A stretch of 53,717 nt of DNA from Caldilineaceae bacterium. GTDB lineage: Bacteria > Chloroflexota > Anaerolineae > Caldilineales > Caldilineaceae. Under the pieces are notes generated by a model. It worked only from the letters and a program-made list of their open reading frames with translations. It had not been told where the DNA came from and did not search any database. Location of the stretch: NCBI GenBank assembly GCA_026708085.1, contig JAPOVP010000057.1:1-53717 (forward strand). Reading direction: 5' to 3'. The position numbers and the translations under genes are program-made. This document shows, piece after piece, positions 24,754-33,012 of the stretch; the stretch's first letter is position 1, and each line of letters opens with the position of its first letter.

Positions 24754-26220
24754 TCAGACCCGGAGCCCCGCCGTTCCCTGCGCTTCAATTTCGACCTGCG
24801 GCTTCAGCAACCGCAGTTGGCCGTCGCCCGTGCGTTGCGCCTCAGTTATAAGACATTCGAAATAGGTGGCACGTACCGCCTCCGGGCCGGGTTCGTAGAA
24901 GCGGTTGTGCAACTCGTATGGATCGTTTTCCAGGTCGTACAGCTCACACAGATCGGTCAGATTCCACACCAGCTTCCAGCGCCCGTCGGTCACCATTCGC
25001 GCCGAATAGTGACCGTACCAATCGCCGTGGTACTCGGCGTAATGCACTTTTCGCGCCCACTCCGCCTCCCCCGCGGCCAGAGACAGAAGGGACTGCCCGT
25101 GAAGGCGCCGCCCCGACAAACTGTCCTGCTCCGCTCCCGTCATCAGATGCAGACAAGTGGCCGTCACGTCCATCAGGTGCACAAATGAACTGTTGCGTGA
25201 TGCGCCCGTCGCCCCGGGCCTCTTGAGAAGCAAAGGGATGCGGTACGTCTCATCATACATATAGGCGCCCTTATTCATCAGTCCGTGTGACCCCGCCATG
25301 TCGCCATGGTCCGCAGTGAAGACGATGGCCGTATCCTCATAGAGGCCGAGCTCCTTGAGAGTTGACACCATCTCGCCCACCATTTCGTCGATCAGCTCCA
25401 TGTAAGAGAAGCAGCAGGCCAGCATCTCCTTAAGCTCCTGGTCCTGTTCCGCAGCAGAGAGACCGCCGGCATTTGCCTCGTTCAGTAGGCGGATTTTTCT
25501 CTGGCTGATCGGTTTCCCCTCGAACGCGTCATAGCGATTCGGCCACATTTCGATGTCAGCCGGGTCGTAGCAGATGCCCCATTCCTCCGGAACCATCCAG
25601 GGAAAGTGCGGACCGGGGAAGGAACAGGTAGCGAAAAAGGGCCTCGTCGTGTCGCGCGAACGCAGAAACGTCTGCGTGTAACGGGCCGCGGCCACGTCGG
25701 GAAACCCCTCCATCGCCACGTCCAGCGTGCCCGCGGCGCCGCGCCCCACACTTTGAACAAGGGGGCCGATTTGTCTCTTATTGTTCCAGTTCGTGGTGTT
25801 CAGAAAGACGGGCCCGCCTTCGTATGGCTCGTCGTGTGTACGGTGGAACCGGGAATCGAAAAGGTCCTGCGTCGCGCCAATATGCCACTTGCCAAACCAG
25901 GCCGACTCATAGTTGCTCTCGTCGTCGATCCAGTCCTGCAGCATCGTCATGTCCGGCCGCAGGTGTTGGCAGTAGGAATAGCGCGGGGTCGAGTTGTTGA
26001 ACATGTGGTGGCCGTGGGGGTAGAGGCCGGTGAGCAGGCTGGCGCGGGCGGGCGAGCAAATTGCGCAAGGAGTATAAGCCCGTTCGAACAGACAGGAGTC
26101 CCCGGCCAGCTCCGTGATGTTCGGCGTTCGCACTGGCGTCTCACGATAACAGGTCAACAGATCGAGCCGCAACTGGTCACAAAGGATAATCAGGACGTTG
26201 GGCTTGCTCGCGTTGGCCAC
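24754..26220 (-). CDS. Cys-type sulfatase 2 of 3
   Basis: The 488-residue paralogue of sulfatase 1 is colinear throughout, with Cys55 in CAICSPARASLLTG, the same LCDQLR and TADHGDMAGSHG segments and the same C-terminal stretch. A GTG start (aligned with the ATG starts of its neighbours) follows AAAGG. The 87-base gap to sulfatase 1 and similar flanks point to tandem duplication. Differences cluster where GPVFLNTTNWNNKRQIGP replaces the HWHPNTRIAP segment of the other two, a region that may shape substrate choice. No signal peptide is visible. Confidence 0.93.
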   Translation of the reverse strand: MANASKPNVLIILCDQLRLDLLTCYRETPVRTPNITELAGDSCLFERAYTPCAICSPARASLLTGLYPHGHHMFNNSTPRYSYCQHLRPDMTMLQDWIDDESNYESAWFGKWHIGATQDLFDSRFHRTHDEPYEGGPVFLNTTNWNNKRQIGPLVQSVGRGAAGTLDVAMEGFPDVAAARYTQTFLRSRDTTRPFFATCSFPGPHFPWMVPEEWGICYDPADIEMWPNRYDAFEGKPISQRKIRLLNEANAGGLSAAEQDQELKEMLACCFSYMELIDEMVGEMVSTLKELGLYEDTAIVFTADHGDMAGSHGLMNKGAYMYDETYRIPLLLKRPGATGASRNSSFVHLMDVTATCLHLMTGAEQDSLSGRRLHGQSLLSLAAGEAEWARKVHYAEYHGDWYGHYSARMVTDGRWKLVWNLTDLCELYDLENDPYELHNRFYEPGPEAVRATYFECLITEAQRTGDGQLRLLKPQVEIEAQGTAGLRV

Positions 26221-26313
26221 ACAGGTTGCCTTTCACGCATTTGTCGTCGAGCGAGTGCAGACTTGTACTCATGCAGCAGTGACGACTGTGTTGGAACTTG
26301 CCATTCGCTGGAA

Positions 26314-27816
26314 TCAGAGGCCGGCCGTTCCATGTGCCGCAATCTCGACCTGCGGCAGCAGCAGTCTCAACTGCGCGTCGTCCGTGCGTTGCGCCTCCGC
26401 CATCAGATAGTCGAAGCAACTGGCCCGCACATCTTCGTATTCGGGATCGTAGAAGCAATTGGTTAGCTCGTGGGGATCATTCTCCAGGTCATAAAGCTCA
26501 CACAGGTCCGTCAGATTCCACACCAGCTTCCAGCGCCCGTCAGTCACCATCCGCACCGAGTAGTGACCGTACCAGTCGCCGTGATACTCGGCGTAGTGCA
26601 TCGCCCGGCCCCAGTCATTGTTCCCCTGCACGAGGGGAAGCAGTGACTCGCCGTGCAGGCCTTGCCCCATCATGCTCTCCAGTTTGTTCCCCGTCATCAA
26701 GTGCAGACAAGACGCGGTCACATCCATCAGATGCACAAACGCGGCGCTGCGTCTGGGTCGGGGGATACCAGGGGCTTTTACCAGCAGGGGAATGCGGTAA
26801 ATCTCGTCATACATGTACGCGCCCTTGTTCATTAGGCCGTGGGATCCCGCCATATCGCCATGATCCGCCGTGAAGACGATCGCAGTCTCCTCATATAGAT
26901 CCAGTTCACTGAGCGTTGCCACCACTTCTCCTACCATCTGGTCGATGAGCCCCAGGTAGGAGAAGCAACAGGCCAGCAATTCCTGCAACGCCCGGTCTTT
27001 CGTCTCCTGAGTCTGACCGGAATCCCTCTCCGGCAGCGGGCGCGCGGCGGACTGCAAGAGATCCTTCCCGCGAACCTCCTGCATTAAGCGCAGCTTTCTC
27101 TGGTTGATCGGCTTTCCTTCAAAATTGTCAAAGCGATTGGGCCACAATTCGATGTCGGCCGCGTCGTAACGAATGCCCCATTCGTCTGGGACCATCCAGG
27201 GACTGTGCGGCCCCGGGAAGGAGCAGGTCAGGAAAAAGGGCCTCGTCCCGTCGCGGTTGTGCAGGAACTCTTGCGAGTAACGGGCCGCAACAACATCGGG
27301 AAACCCCTCCAGCCCCACATCCAGCGTTCCTGCAGTGCCCTGCCCGACGCTTTCCACCAGCGGCGCGATGCGCGTGTTGGGATGCCAGTGAGAACTGGTC
27401 AGGAATTCGGGCCCGCCTTCGTAAGGCTTTTGGGTATGATGGAAGCGGGAGTCAAACAGGTCTTGAGCAGGGCCGACGTGCCACTTCCCAAACCAGGCCG
27501 ACTCGTAGTTGCTCTCCTCGTCAATCCAGTCCTGTATCATCGCCACGCCGGGCCGCATCTGCTCGCAGTAGGAATAGCCAGGGGTCGAATTGTTGAACAT
27601 GTGGTGGCTGTGGGGGTAGAGGCCAGTGAGTAGGCTGGCGCGAGCAGGCGAGCAGATCGCGCAGGGCGTATAGGCCCGCTCAAAAACACAGGAATCCTGC
27701 GCCAGGGCGGAGATGTTCGGCGTCCGCACAAGCGTCTCCCCATAGCAGGCCAGTAAGTCAATGCGCAACTGGTCGCAGAGAAAGATCAGGACATTGGGTT
27801 TACCCTCGTTTGCCAT
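26314..27816 (-). CDS. Cys-type sulfatase 3 of 3
   Basis: The 500-residue paralogue carries Cys55 in the CSPAR motif and the complete metal-site segments. It differs from its neighbours by a longer polar loop (MQEVRGKDLLQSAARPLPER and following residues) just before the LLACCFSY helix. I chose ATG 27816, which aligns with the other two and has GAAAGG upstream; a start seven codons earlier lacks this. It is the first sulfatase transcribed. The three may handle sulfate groups at different positions of one substrate, which is inference. Confidence 0.93.
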   Translation of the reverse strand: MANEGKPNVLIFLCDQLRIDLLACYGETLVRTPNISALAQDSCVFERAYTPCAICSPARASLLTGLYPHSHHMFNNSTPGYSYCEQMRPGVAMIQDWIDEESNYESAWFGKWHVGPAQDLFDSRFHHTQKPYEGGPEFLTSSHWHPNTRIAPLVESVGQGTAGTLDVGLEGFPDVVAARYSQEFLHNRDGTRPFFLTCSFPGPHSPWMVPDEWGIRYDAADIELWPNRFDNFEGKPINQRKLRLMQEVRGKDLLQSAARPLPERDSGQTQETKDRALQELLACCFSYLGLIDQMVGEVVATLSELDLYEETAIVFTADHGDMAGSHGLMNKGAYMYDEIYRIPLLVKAPGIPRPRRSAAFVHLMDVTASCLHLMTGNKLESMMGQGLHGESLLPLVQGNNDWGRAMHYAEYHGDWYGHYSVRMVTDGRWKLVWNLTDLCELYDLENDPHELTNCFYDPEYEDVRASCFDYLMAEAQRTDDAQLRLLLPQVEIAAHGTAGL

Positions 27817-27914
27817 GTACTTGCCTTTCTCGTTCAAAGGGCCGAGCGGACACCGTTAGACTCTGTTCGTGGAACGAAACCCAAACTATCGACTTTCCAG
27901 AATTCCCGGGCCCT

Positions 27915-29678
27915 CTAACGATCCCACGGAAAAACGCAGGTGGGCCGGTTGGCGTACCGCTCCATTCGGATCTGCAGTCGGCTGCCGCAACCCGGCCCTA
28001 ACCGCACGGTGAAGTTATCGCCATCTATGGCGGTCGTTTTTCCGTCTCGGGTGACGCTCACAAACTGATGCTCGGCGTAGGCCCCCCCTTGGACGACAAC
28101 AGTGCGCGACTTGAGTTGGTCGGTATTGACCAGCGTCAGCGTCATCTCGTCGTCACTCATGTTTTCGACCAGCGCGCCAACATCCTCCGGAATGCCGGCC
28201 CTCTGCCGCGTCGGATTGAAGTAGCGCACACGACTGTGGAGAGGAAAGCCCAGCCGCTCCGTCGGCAGGCCGCCCAGCATGAGCTCGGTCAGCCGGCTCA
28301 CCATAGCGGGATTGTACCCGTTCATGTCGTCCGACATGCGCGTATCCGGCGAACTGCTGTCGGCGCGCACCTTGCCGATTCTCTCTCTCACCTCTTTCAG
28401 ATCCTCCAGCAGCGCGTTGACCGGGTAATCTGGGTTGTCTCCTTCCAAAAAGCGCACCCACTCGTTTTCCTGCACGCGCGGCAGGTCCGCCCGGTCCATC
28501 GACCAGTAATACACTTCCAGCGCTCCCGTGTCGAATGGCTCCGGCCTGTAGTCATACCAGCCTTCGTCCCCGTACATGTGTGGGTAGAGCGTCTGCCCTC
28601 CCTCCGTTCTGCTGTTGGCGTTTACCTTGTCGATGACGCCGCGCCACGTGTCCACATAACCCTGGTCGCCGGTCATCAACAGCCCGTTGCCAAAGCCGTA
28701 GTGAACCCTGTGCAGGAAAAACGGCCGGTGCGCCAGCTCCCCCGTCTGCGGCACCGTCACCGTGAATCCCCAGCCATACACCCCACCGTACCACTTACCG
28801 TCACAGGCCCCCCCGATGCTGCCGTCCAGCCCGATATTGGTAGGGACAATCCCGTTGTTGTCAGCAGTGCGCTGCCGCCAGACGTCGATATAATCGACCA
28901 GCCATTCCTTGTACTTGGCGTCTCCTGTCTGCATGTAGGCGTTGAAAGCCAGCGTCGTCGTCGACAAGTTGAGCGGGTGGTCGCCAACAACGTCATTGTA
29001 CTCCTCAAAATGGGCTATCATTTCCGCATAGTTCCGTTCACCGTGCCCCGGCTTGAAGCGCCCTTCGATCTCAAGCGAATCGCCCGCCCAGTCGAGGCCG
29101 GTCGACTTGCGCATCAGCGGGCCGCGGCTGCCATTGAACATGCTGCGAATGACCTTGTGCTCAGGGTCATAATTGTGGGCCTGCGGATCCGTTCCCATAT
29201 AGAAGCCGGCAAAGCGTTCCATTCTCTGCCGCGCCAGGTGGTTATACGGGTCCGACAGCGGCTGCAGGAAGAAAACCGAGAAACCCTCGCCGTTGTGCAT
29301 CCAGTCGAACATGACCGGAAACTCTTTGTAGTACATCCCGTCGCGGGCAAACGGCACCTCGACAGTCTTGGTTTCGGTATACTGACGCAGATGACCCTCC
29401 CAGCCCTGCTTATAGAGATCCAGCACGACATCGGGCGCGCCTAACGCGTGCAGAACGGTCCATCCGGCCAGGTTCTCGGCCGCGTCATCCGGCCCATCAT
29501 CGCCGCCCCAGCGGGGAACACAAAGTAGATAGCCGCGCTCGTCAAAATACCGGGCATAGAACTCCTCGACGGCCTCAGTCTGGCTGCGGATCAGCTCCCA
29601 CTCCAACAACGCCCAATAAGGAGGAGGTGTCGGTGTGTCGATCGAAATAATAGGCGTCCGGTTGCTGGTTTCTGACAT
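27915..29678 (-). CDS. Probable six-hairpin (alpha/alpha toroid) glycan-active enzyme
   Basis: The 587-residue soluble protein has no signal peptide and is not firmly recognised. It is rich in aromatic residues and in helix-loop patterns such as WLVDYIDVWRQRTADNNG, LAGWTVLHALGAPDVVLDL and GYVDTWRGVIDKVN, which fit an alpha/alpha toroid of glycoside hydrolases or polysaccharide lyases. The last 120 residues (ENMSDDEMTLTLVNTDQLK onward) look like a beta-sandwich. Candidate acidic catalytic residues are many and I cannot pick them. It lies between a class V aminotransferase-like gene and three sulfatases on one strand, so a role in cleaving a sulfated glycan fragment is reasonable. Confidence 0.6.
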   Translation of the reverse strand: MSETSNRTPIISIDTPTPPPYWALLEWELIRSQTEAVEEFYARYFDERGYLLCVPRWGGDDGPDDAAENLAGWTVLHALGAPDVVLDLYKQGWEGHLRQYTETKTVEVPFARDGMYYKEFPVMFDWMHNGEGFSVFFLQPLSDPYNHLARQRMERFAGFYMGTDPQAHNYDPEHKVIRSMFNGSRGPLMRKSTGLDWAGDSLEIEGRFKPGHGERNYAEMIAHFEEYNDVVGDHPLNLSTTTLAFNAYMQTGDAKYKEWLVDYIDVWRQRTADNNGIVPTNIGLDGSIGGACDGKWYGGVYGWGFTVTVPQTGELAHRPFFLHRVHYGFGNGLLMTGDQGYVDTWRGVIDKVNANSRTEGGQTLYPHMYGDEGWYDYRPEPFDTGALEVYYWSMDRADLPRVQENEWVRFLEGDNPDYPVNALLEDLKEVRERIGKVRADSSSPDTRMSDDMNGYNPAMVSRLTELMLGGLPTERLGFPLHSRVRYFNPTRQRAGIPEDVGALVENMSDDEMTLTLVNTDQLKSRTVVVQGGAYAEHQFVSVTRDGKTTAIDGDNFTVRLGPGCGSRLQIRMERYANRPTCVFPWDR

Positions 29679-29705
29679 GATTGGTTCAATATTCCTCTCT
29701 GCTGT

Positions 29706-30926
29706 TTAGACCTGAGGTGCAAGGTGGTCCAGTGCGGTTAGTAACTGCTCGACTTCCTCAGCCGTATTGAATGCGGCAACGCCAATACGCACACCGCAAA
29801 TCTCTGGACGGTACTTTACGACGATCTGGTATTCGTCCAACAACCGCTCCACGAGTTCCATGCAGCGGCCTGGATAACCATCCTGTAGTTGAACCGTCAT
29901 CACGCTCGATGAGTGTTCCCACATCTCCGGGCTGGCGACGCGGATCCCTGGTACACCGCGCAGGCCGGATCGCAACCGCTCAGTCAACGAACGACACTGC
30001 TCTTCTATCTTCTCTAATCCTATTTGCAGCGCTGCCTCTATACTTGAGCCCGCACCCATCCGTAAAGCATAGTTCTGCGTACCCAGTTCATTCAAGGCCC
30101 CCGCCGCCATCAGACTGCCGTCGGGTTGGCCCCCTTCGCCCGTTGGCAGAGGAAGCTGAAAAGGATTGTAGTCCCTTTTGCCCTCGTCGGAAACAACCAG
30201 AAATCCGATGCCCGGCGGCCCCATCAGCCACTTATGGACCGAGCCGCTGAAAAACTCCGCGCCGATCTCCTTGGCGTCGACCTTGAACATGCCGATCGAC
30301 TGCGCGCCGTCCACCAGCGTCTTCACCCCCCGTGACCGCGCGAATCGAGTCGCTTCGACCACCGGCAACCGGCGTCCGTCAATGTTGGAGACGTGGCTGA
30401 TTACCAGCAACCGGTGCGCAGGCGCCAGCATCTTGTCCAGTTGATCCAGGAAGTACGCGGGCCCCCGGTAAGTTTCCTCACGTGGCTCTGCCGTGGGAAT
30501 GACAGTGACCTCCACGCCCCGACTCTGCTCCAGACCCCTTGCCGCTCGGTGCGTACTGAGATGCTCGACGTCCGTAACCGCCAGCTTATCGCCCGCCTGC
30601 CAGTCCACGCTCAGGATCGCCAGCCGCGAAGCCGTCGTCGTATTGTAGACCCACGCAACGTCCGCCGCCGAGACACCCAACAATTCCGCCGCGCTCTGAC
30701 GCGCCTTCTCAGCGCGTTCATAAAAGCGAACGCCCGCCTCCTTCCCGCGGGTCGCGATGATCTCCTCGTTCTCCTCCCGCAGCGCGTCCGCCATGCATCG
30801 TTGGACCGACCGCAGCACGGGTCCGAACGTACAGCTGTTCAGATAAATGTATTGGCTGGCCAAAGGGATATCCGCGCGCAGCTGGCTAAAGAGGCAGCCG
30901 TCGGATCCGCCCTGTTCGCTGTCCAT
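29706..30926 (-). CDS. Class V aminotransferase-like PLP enzyme (module 2)
   Basis: The 406-residue fold-type I PLP protein has LVDGAQSIG with Asp206 pairing with the pyridine nitrogen, and the Schiff-base Lys232 in FFSGSVHKWLMGPPG. NTTTASRLAIL near the front binds the phosphate, and SHVSNIDGRRLPV is typical of cysteine desulfurase/isopenicillin-N-epimerase-type relatives. No cysteine-bearing desulfurase loop is obvious, so a C-N or C-S lyase, epimerase or transaminase activity is possible. It follows the DppC of module 2 by 87 bases. Substrate unknown. Confidence 0.85.
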   Translation of the reverse strand: MDSEQGGSDGCLFSQLRADIPLASQYIYLNSCTFGPVLRSVQRCMADALREENEEIIATRGKEAGVRFYERAEKARQSAAELLGVSAADVAWVYNTTTASRLAILSVDWQAGDKLAVTDVEHLSTHRAARGLEQSRGVEVTVIPTAEPREETYRGPAYFLDQLDKMLAPAHRLLVISHVSNIDGRRLPVVEATRFARSRGVKTLVDGAQSIGMFKVDAKEIGAEFFSGSVHKWLMGPPGIGFLVVSDEGKRDYNPFQLPLPTGEGGQPDGSLMAAGALNELGTQNYALRMGAGSSIEAALQIGLEKIEEQCRSLTERLRSGLRGVPGIRVASPEMWEHSSSVMTVQLQDGYPGRCMELVERLLDEYQIVVKYRPEICGVRIGVAAFNTAEEVEQLLTALDHLAPQV

Positions 30927-31013
30927 TGAAATTCCCGTTTGAATGTGGAAGGGGGCTGCTCTTGCTGCTGGGAGACATACCGCGCTTTCGCGCCTCGTCC
31001 GTCCGGCTGTAGC

Positions 31014-31997
31014 CTACTTGGTCGGATCCAGAGCATCCTGAAGACCATCTCCCATCAGCGTGAAAGCGTACATCGCCAGCGCGATCATCAGGCCCGGGAA
31101 GAAGGCCAGATACCAGTGCGACTGGATCGCGCTGAGGTAGTCGTTGAGCATACGCCCCCAGCTGGGAAGCGGCGGGTTGATGCCTATCCCCAGAAAACTC
31201 AGGCCGGACTCGCCCAGAATCGCGCCGGGGATGCCCAACGTCACGCTGACGATAATCGGAGACAGGGTGTTTTGCAACAGATGGCGGATGATGATGCGGT
31301 AATTGGGTACGCCAATACAGGTCGCAGCCAGTACATAGTCCTGTTCGCGCAACGAGAGGAATTGGCCGCGAACCAGGCGCGCAATACCCATCCAGCCGGT
31401 TACTGCGAATACAAAGAGAACGTTCCGAAAGCCCGGCCCCAGCACGCTGATGATCAGAATGCCCAGCAGCAGATTGGGAACGGAGTTGATGATTTCAATG
31501 ATACGAATGAGAACAAAGTCGACCGCGCCGCCGTACCAGGCCGCGGCCGCCCCGTAAGGGAGCCCGATGGCAAGAGCGATGATATTGCTGATAAAGCCGA
31601 TCGCCAGCGAAATACGCGCGCCGTAGATGACGCGCGTCAGAATGTCACGACCGAAGGGGTCTGTGCCCATCGGATGTTCGAGCGAGGGGAAGAGCCATGT
31701 CTTGTCGTATTGCTGGAAGTCGTAGCCCTCCGGCGCCAGCACGTTTGCGAACAGGGCCAGAAAGATCAGTAGCACGACGAAAGACAGGGAAATCATGGCC
31801 AGCAGATTGCGCGAAAATCGTCTGGCCGCGTCCCCCCACAGGTTTCGAGGCTTTGAGTTCACGTCGAGGGCCAGCGCGGCAGCCCGCGCGGCGGCGCTTT
31901 GGCTGTCACCATTCTGCTTCGCTGGAGATGTGGAAATGGTAGATCTCCTTGGCGCCTGTTCCGACCTAAGGCGCGTTTTACATGGTGCCGCCGACAC
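31014..31997 (-). CDS. DppC/OppC-type ABC permease, module 2
   Basis: The permease has an N-terminal cytoplasmic segment, a membrane helix (NLLAMISLSFVVLLIFLALFA), the HPMGTDPFGRDILTRVIYGA hallmark, further helices and the coupling loop AATCIGVPNYRIIIRHLLQN. The listed start is a GTG inside the end of the DppB gene and has no ribosome site. A perfect AAGGAG is found seven bases before an in-frame ATT codon at 31937, which would give a protein of about 307 residues and fits the family better. Either ATT initiates or a base differs here. No ATPase is encoded in this module. Confidence 0.9.
   Translation of the reverse strand: MSAAPCKTRLRSEQAPRRSTISTSPAKQNGDSQSAAARAAALALDVNSKPRNLWGDAARRFSRNLLAMISLSFVVLLIFLALFANVLAPEGYDFQQYDKTWLFPSLEHPMGTDPFGRDILTRVIYGARISLAIGFISNIIALAIGLPYGAAAAWYGGAVDFVLIRIIEIINSVPNLLLGILIISVLGPGFRNVLFVFAVTGWMGIARLVRGQFLSLREQDYVLAATCIGVPNYRIIIRHLLQNTLSPIIVSVTLGIPGAILGESGLSFLGIGINPPLPSWGRMLNDYLSAIQSHWYLAFFPGLMIALAMYAFTLMGDGLQDALDPTK
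31938..31950 (-). promoter_or_regulatory. Strong ribosome site before an ATT codon
   Basis: AAGGAG at 31945-31950 (minus strand) and a 7-base spacer lead to ATT at 31937, in frame with the DppC gene. It decides the probable true start. Confidence 0.5.
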
Positions 31998-32919
31998 GTA
32001 TTCGCGGGTCGACTACGCCGTAGAGCAGGTCGGTGACGAGGTAGGCAATGGCAATGGCAAAGGTCCACAGCAGAATCAGCGCCATGATCACCGGGTAATC
32101 CCGGTTATAGAGGGCCAGAGTAATCTGACCGCCAATGCCTGGTATGCGAAAAATCGCTTCAATGAAGAAAGACCCCAGGAGTAGGTTTACTACCATCGGC
32201 CCCAAAAGAGTGACGAGCGGCAGAGACGCCGAACGGAAGGCGTGCCGCATCACCACCGCGCTCTCTCGCAGCCCCTTCGCCCGGGCCGTACGCACATACT
32301 CCGCCTGCATCGCGTCTACCATACTGGCCCGCGTGAAGCGGGCCATGCCTCCGATCTGGCCGACCGCATAGACGAAGGTGGGCAGGATCCACTGCTTGGG
32401 TTCCCCCCATCCACCGGACGGCAGCCACTTCAATATCACCGCGAAAATGATGATGCTCATAATGGCGATAACAAAGACGGGTGTGACAAAGGTGGTGATT
32501 ACAACAACGTTGGTGAGGTAGTCCAACCAGGTATTGGGTCGCAGCGCGGCCACGATTCCCAGGCCGATGCCAATCGGTATGCCAATCGCCATGGCCGACA
32601 GTCCCAGTTGCGCAGTCGCAGGCCAGGAGCGGCTGATGAAATCCGTGACCGGCTCCCCATAGCGGAAGGAGATGCCGAAGTCGCCGCGCAGCGCGGCCCA
32701 CATGTAGCGGAAATACTGCACATAGAGCGGTTTGTCGAGGCCGTACTTGGCCATCAGCTTCTCGCGGATATGTTCAGGAATTTCTCGGAATTCGGATGTC
32801 GTCGGCATGGCGTCGAACGGGCCGCCCGGAATGGTGTGGATCATGAGAAAGATCATGATCGATACAATAAACAGGACACCAATGATGCCGGCGAAGCGTC
32901 CCAGAACATAGCGCGTCAT
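31978..32919 (-). CDS. DppB/OppB-type ABC permease, module 2
   Basis: The 313-residue permease opens MTRYVLGRFAGIIGVLFIVS, followed by FLMIHTIPGGPFDA, the external loop with YGLDKPLYVQYFRYMWAALR and the coupling loop YVRTARAKGLRESAVVMRH. It ends LLYGVVDPRIRVGGTM. All elements of the OppB family are present. Its stop lies near or inside the start of the DppC gene, showing tight coupling. The binding protein of module 2 is 93 bases upstream. Confidence 0.93.
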   Translation of the reverse strand: MTRYVLGRFAGIIGVLFIVSIMIFLMIHTIPGGPFDAMPTTSEFREIPEHIREKLMAKYGLDKPLYVQYFRYMWAALRGDFGISFRYGEPVTDFISRSWPATAQLGLSAMAIGIPIGIGLGIVAALRPNTWLDYLTNVVVITTFVTPVFVIAIMSIIIFAVILKWLPSGGWGEPKQWILPTFVYAVGQIGGMARFTRASMVDAMQAEYVRTARAKGLRESAVVMRHAFRSASLPLVTLLGPMVVNLLLGSFFIEAIFRIPGIGGQITLALYNRDYPVIMALILLWTFAIAIAYLVTDLLYGVVDPRIRVGGTM

Positions 32920-33012
32920 TCGTGCTTCCGTCCTTGAGAAATAGTGGGCGAAGAGAAATGTAAAGAGGAGAGGTGAGAGGATCCGCTCCTCCCCCCTCTC
33001 CTCGTCAGAGAT

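Noticed and set aside
28068..29444. 458-codon plus-strand frame opposite the 587-residue gene
   Set aside because: Composition (His/Arg/Val-rich) is typical of antisense frames; no ribosome site or domain.
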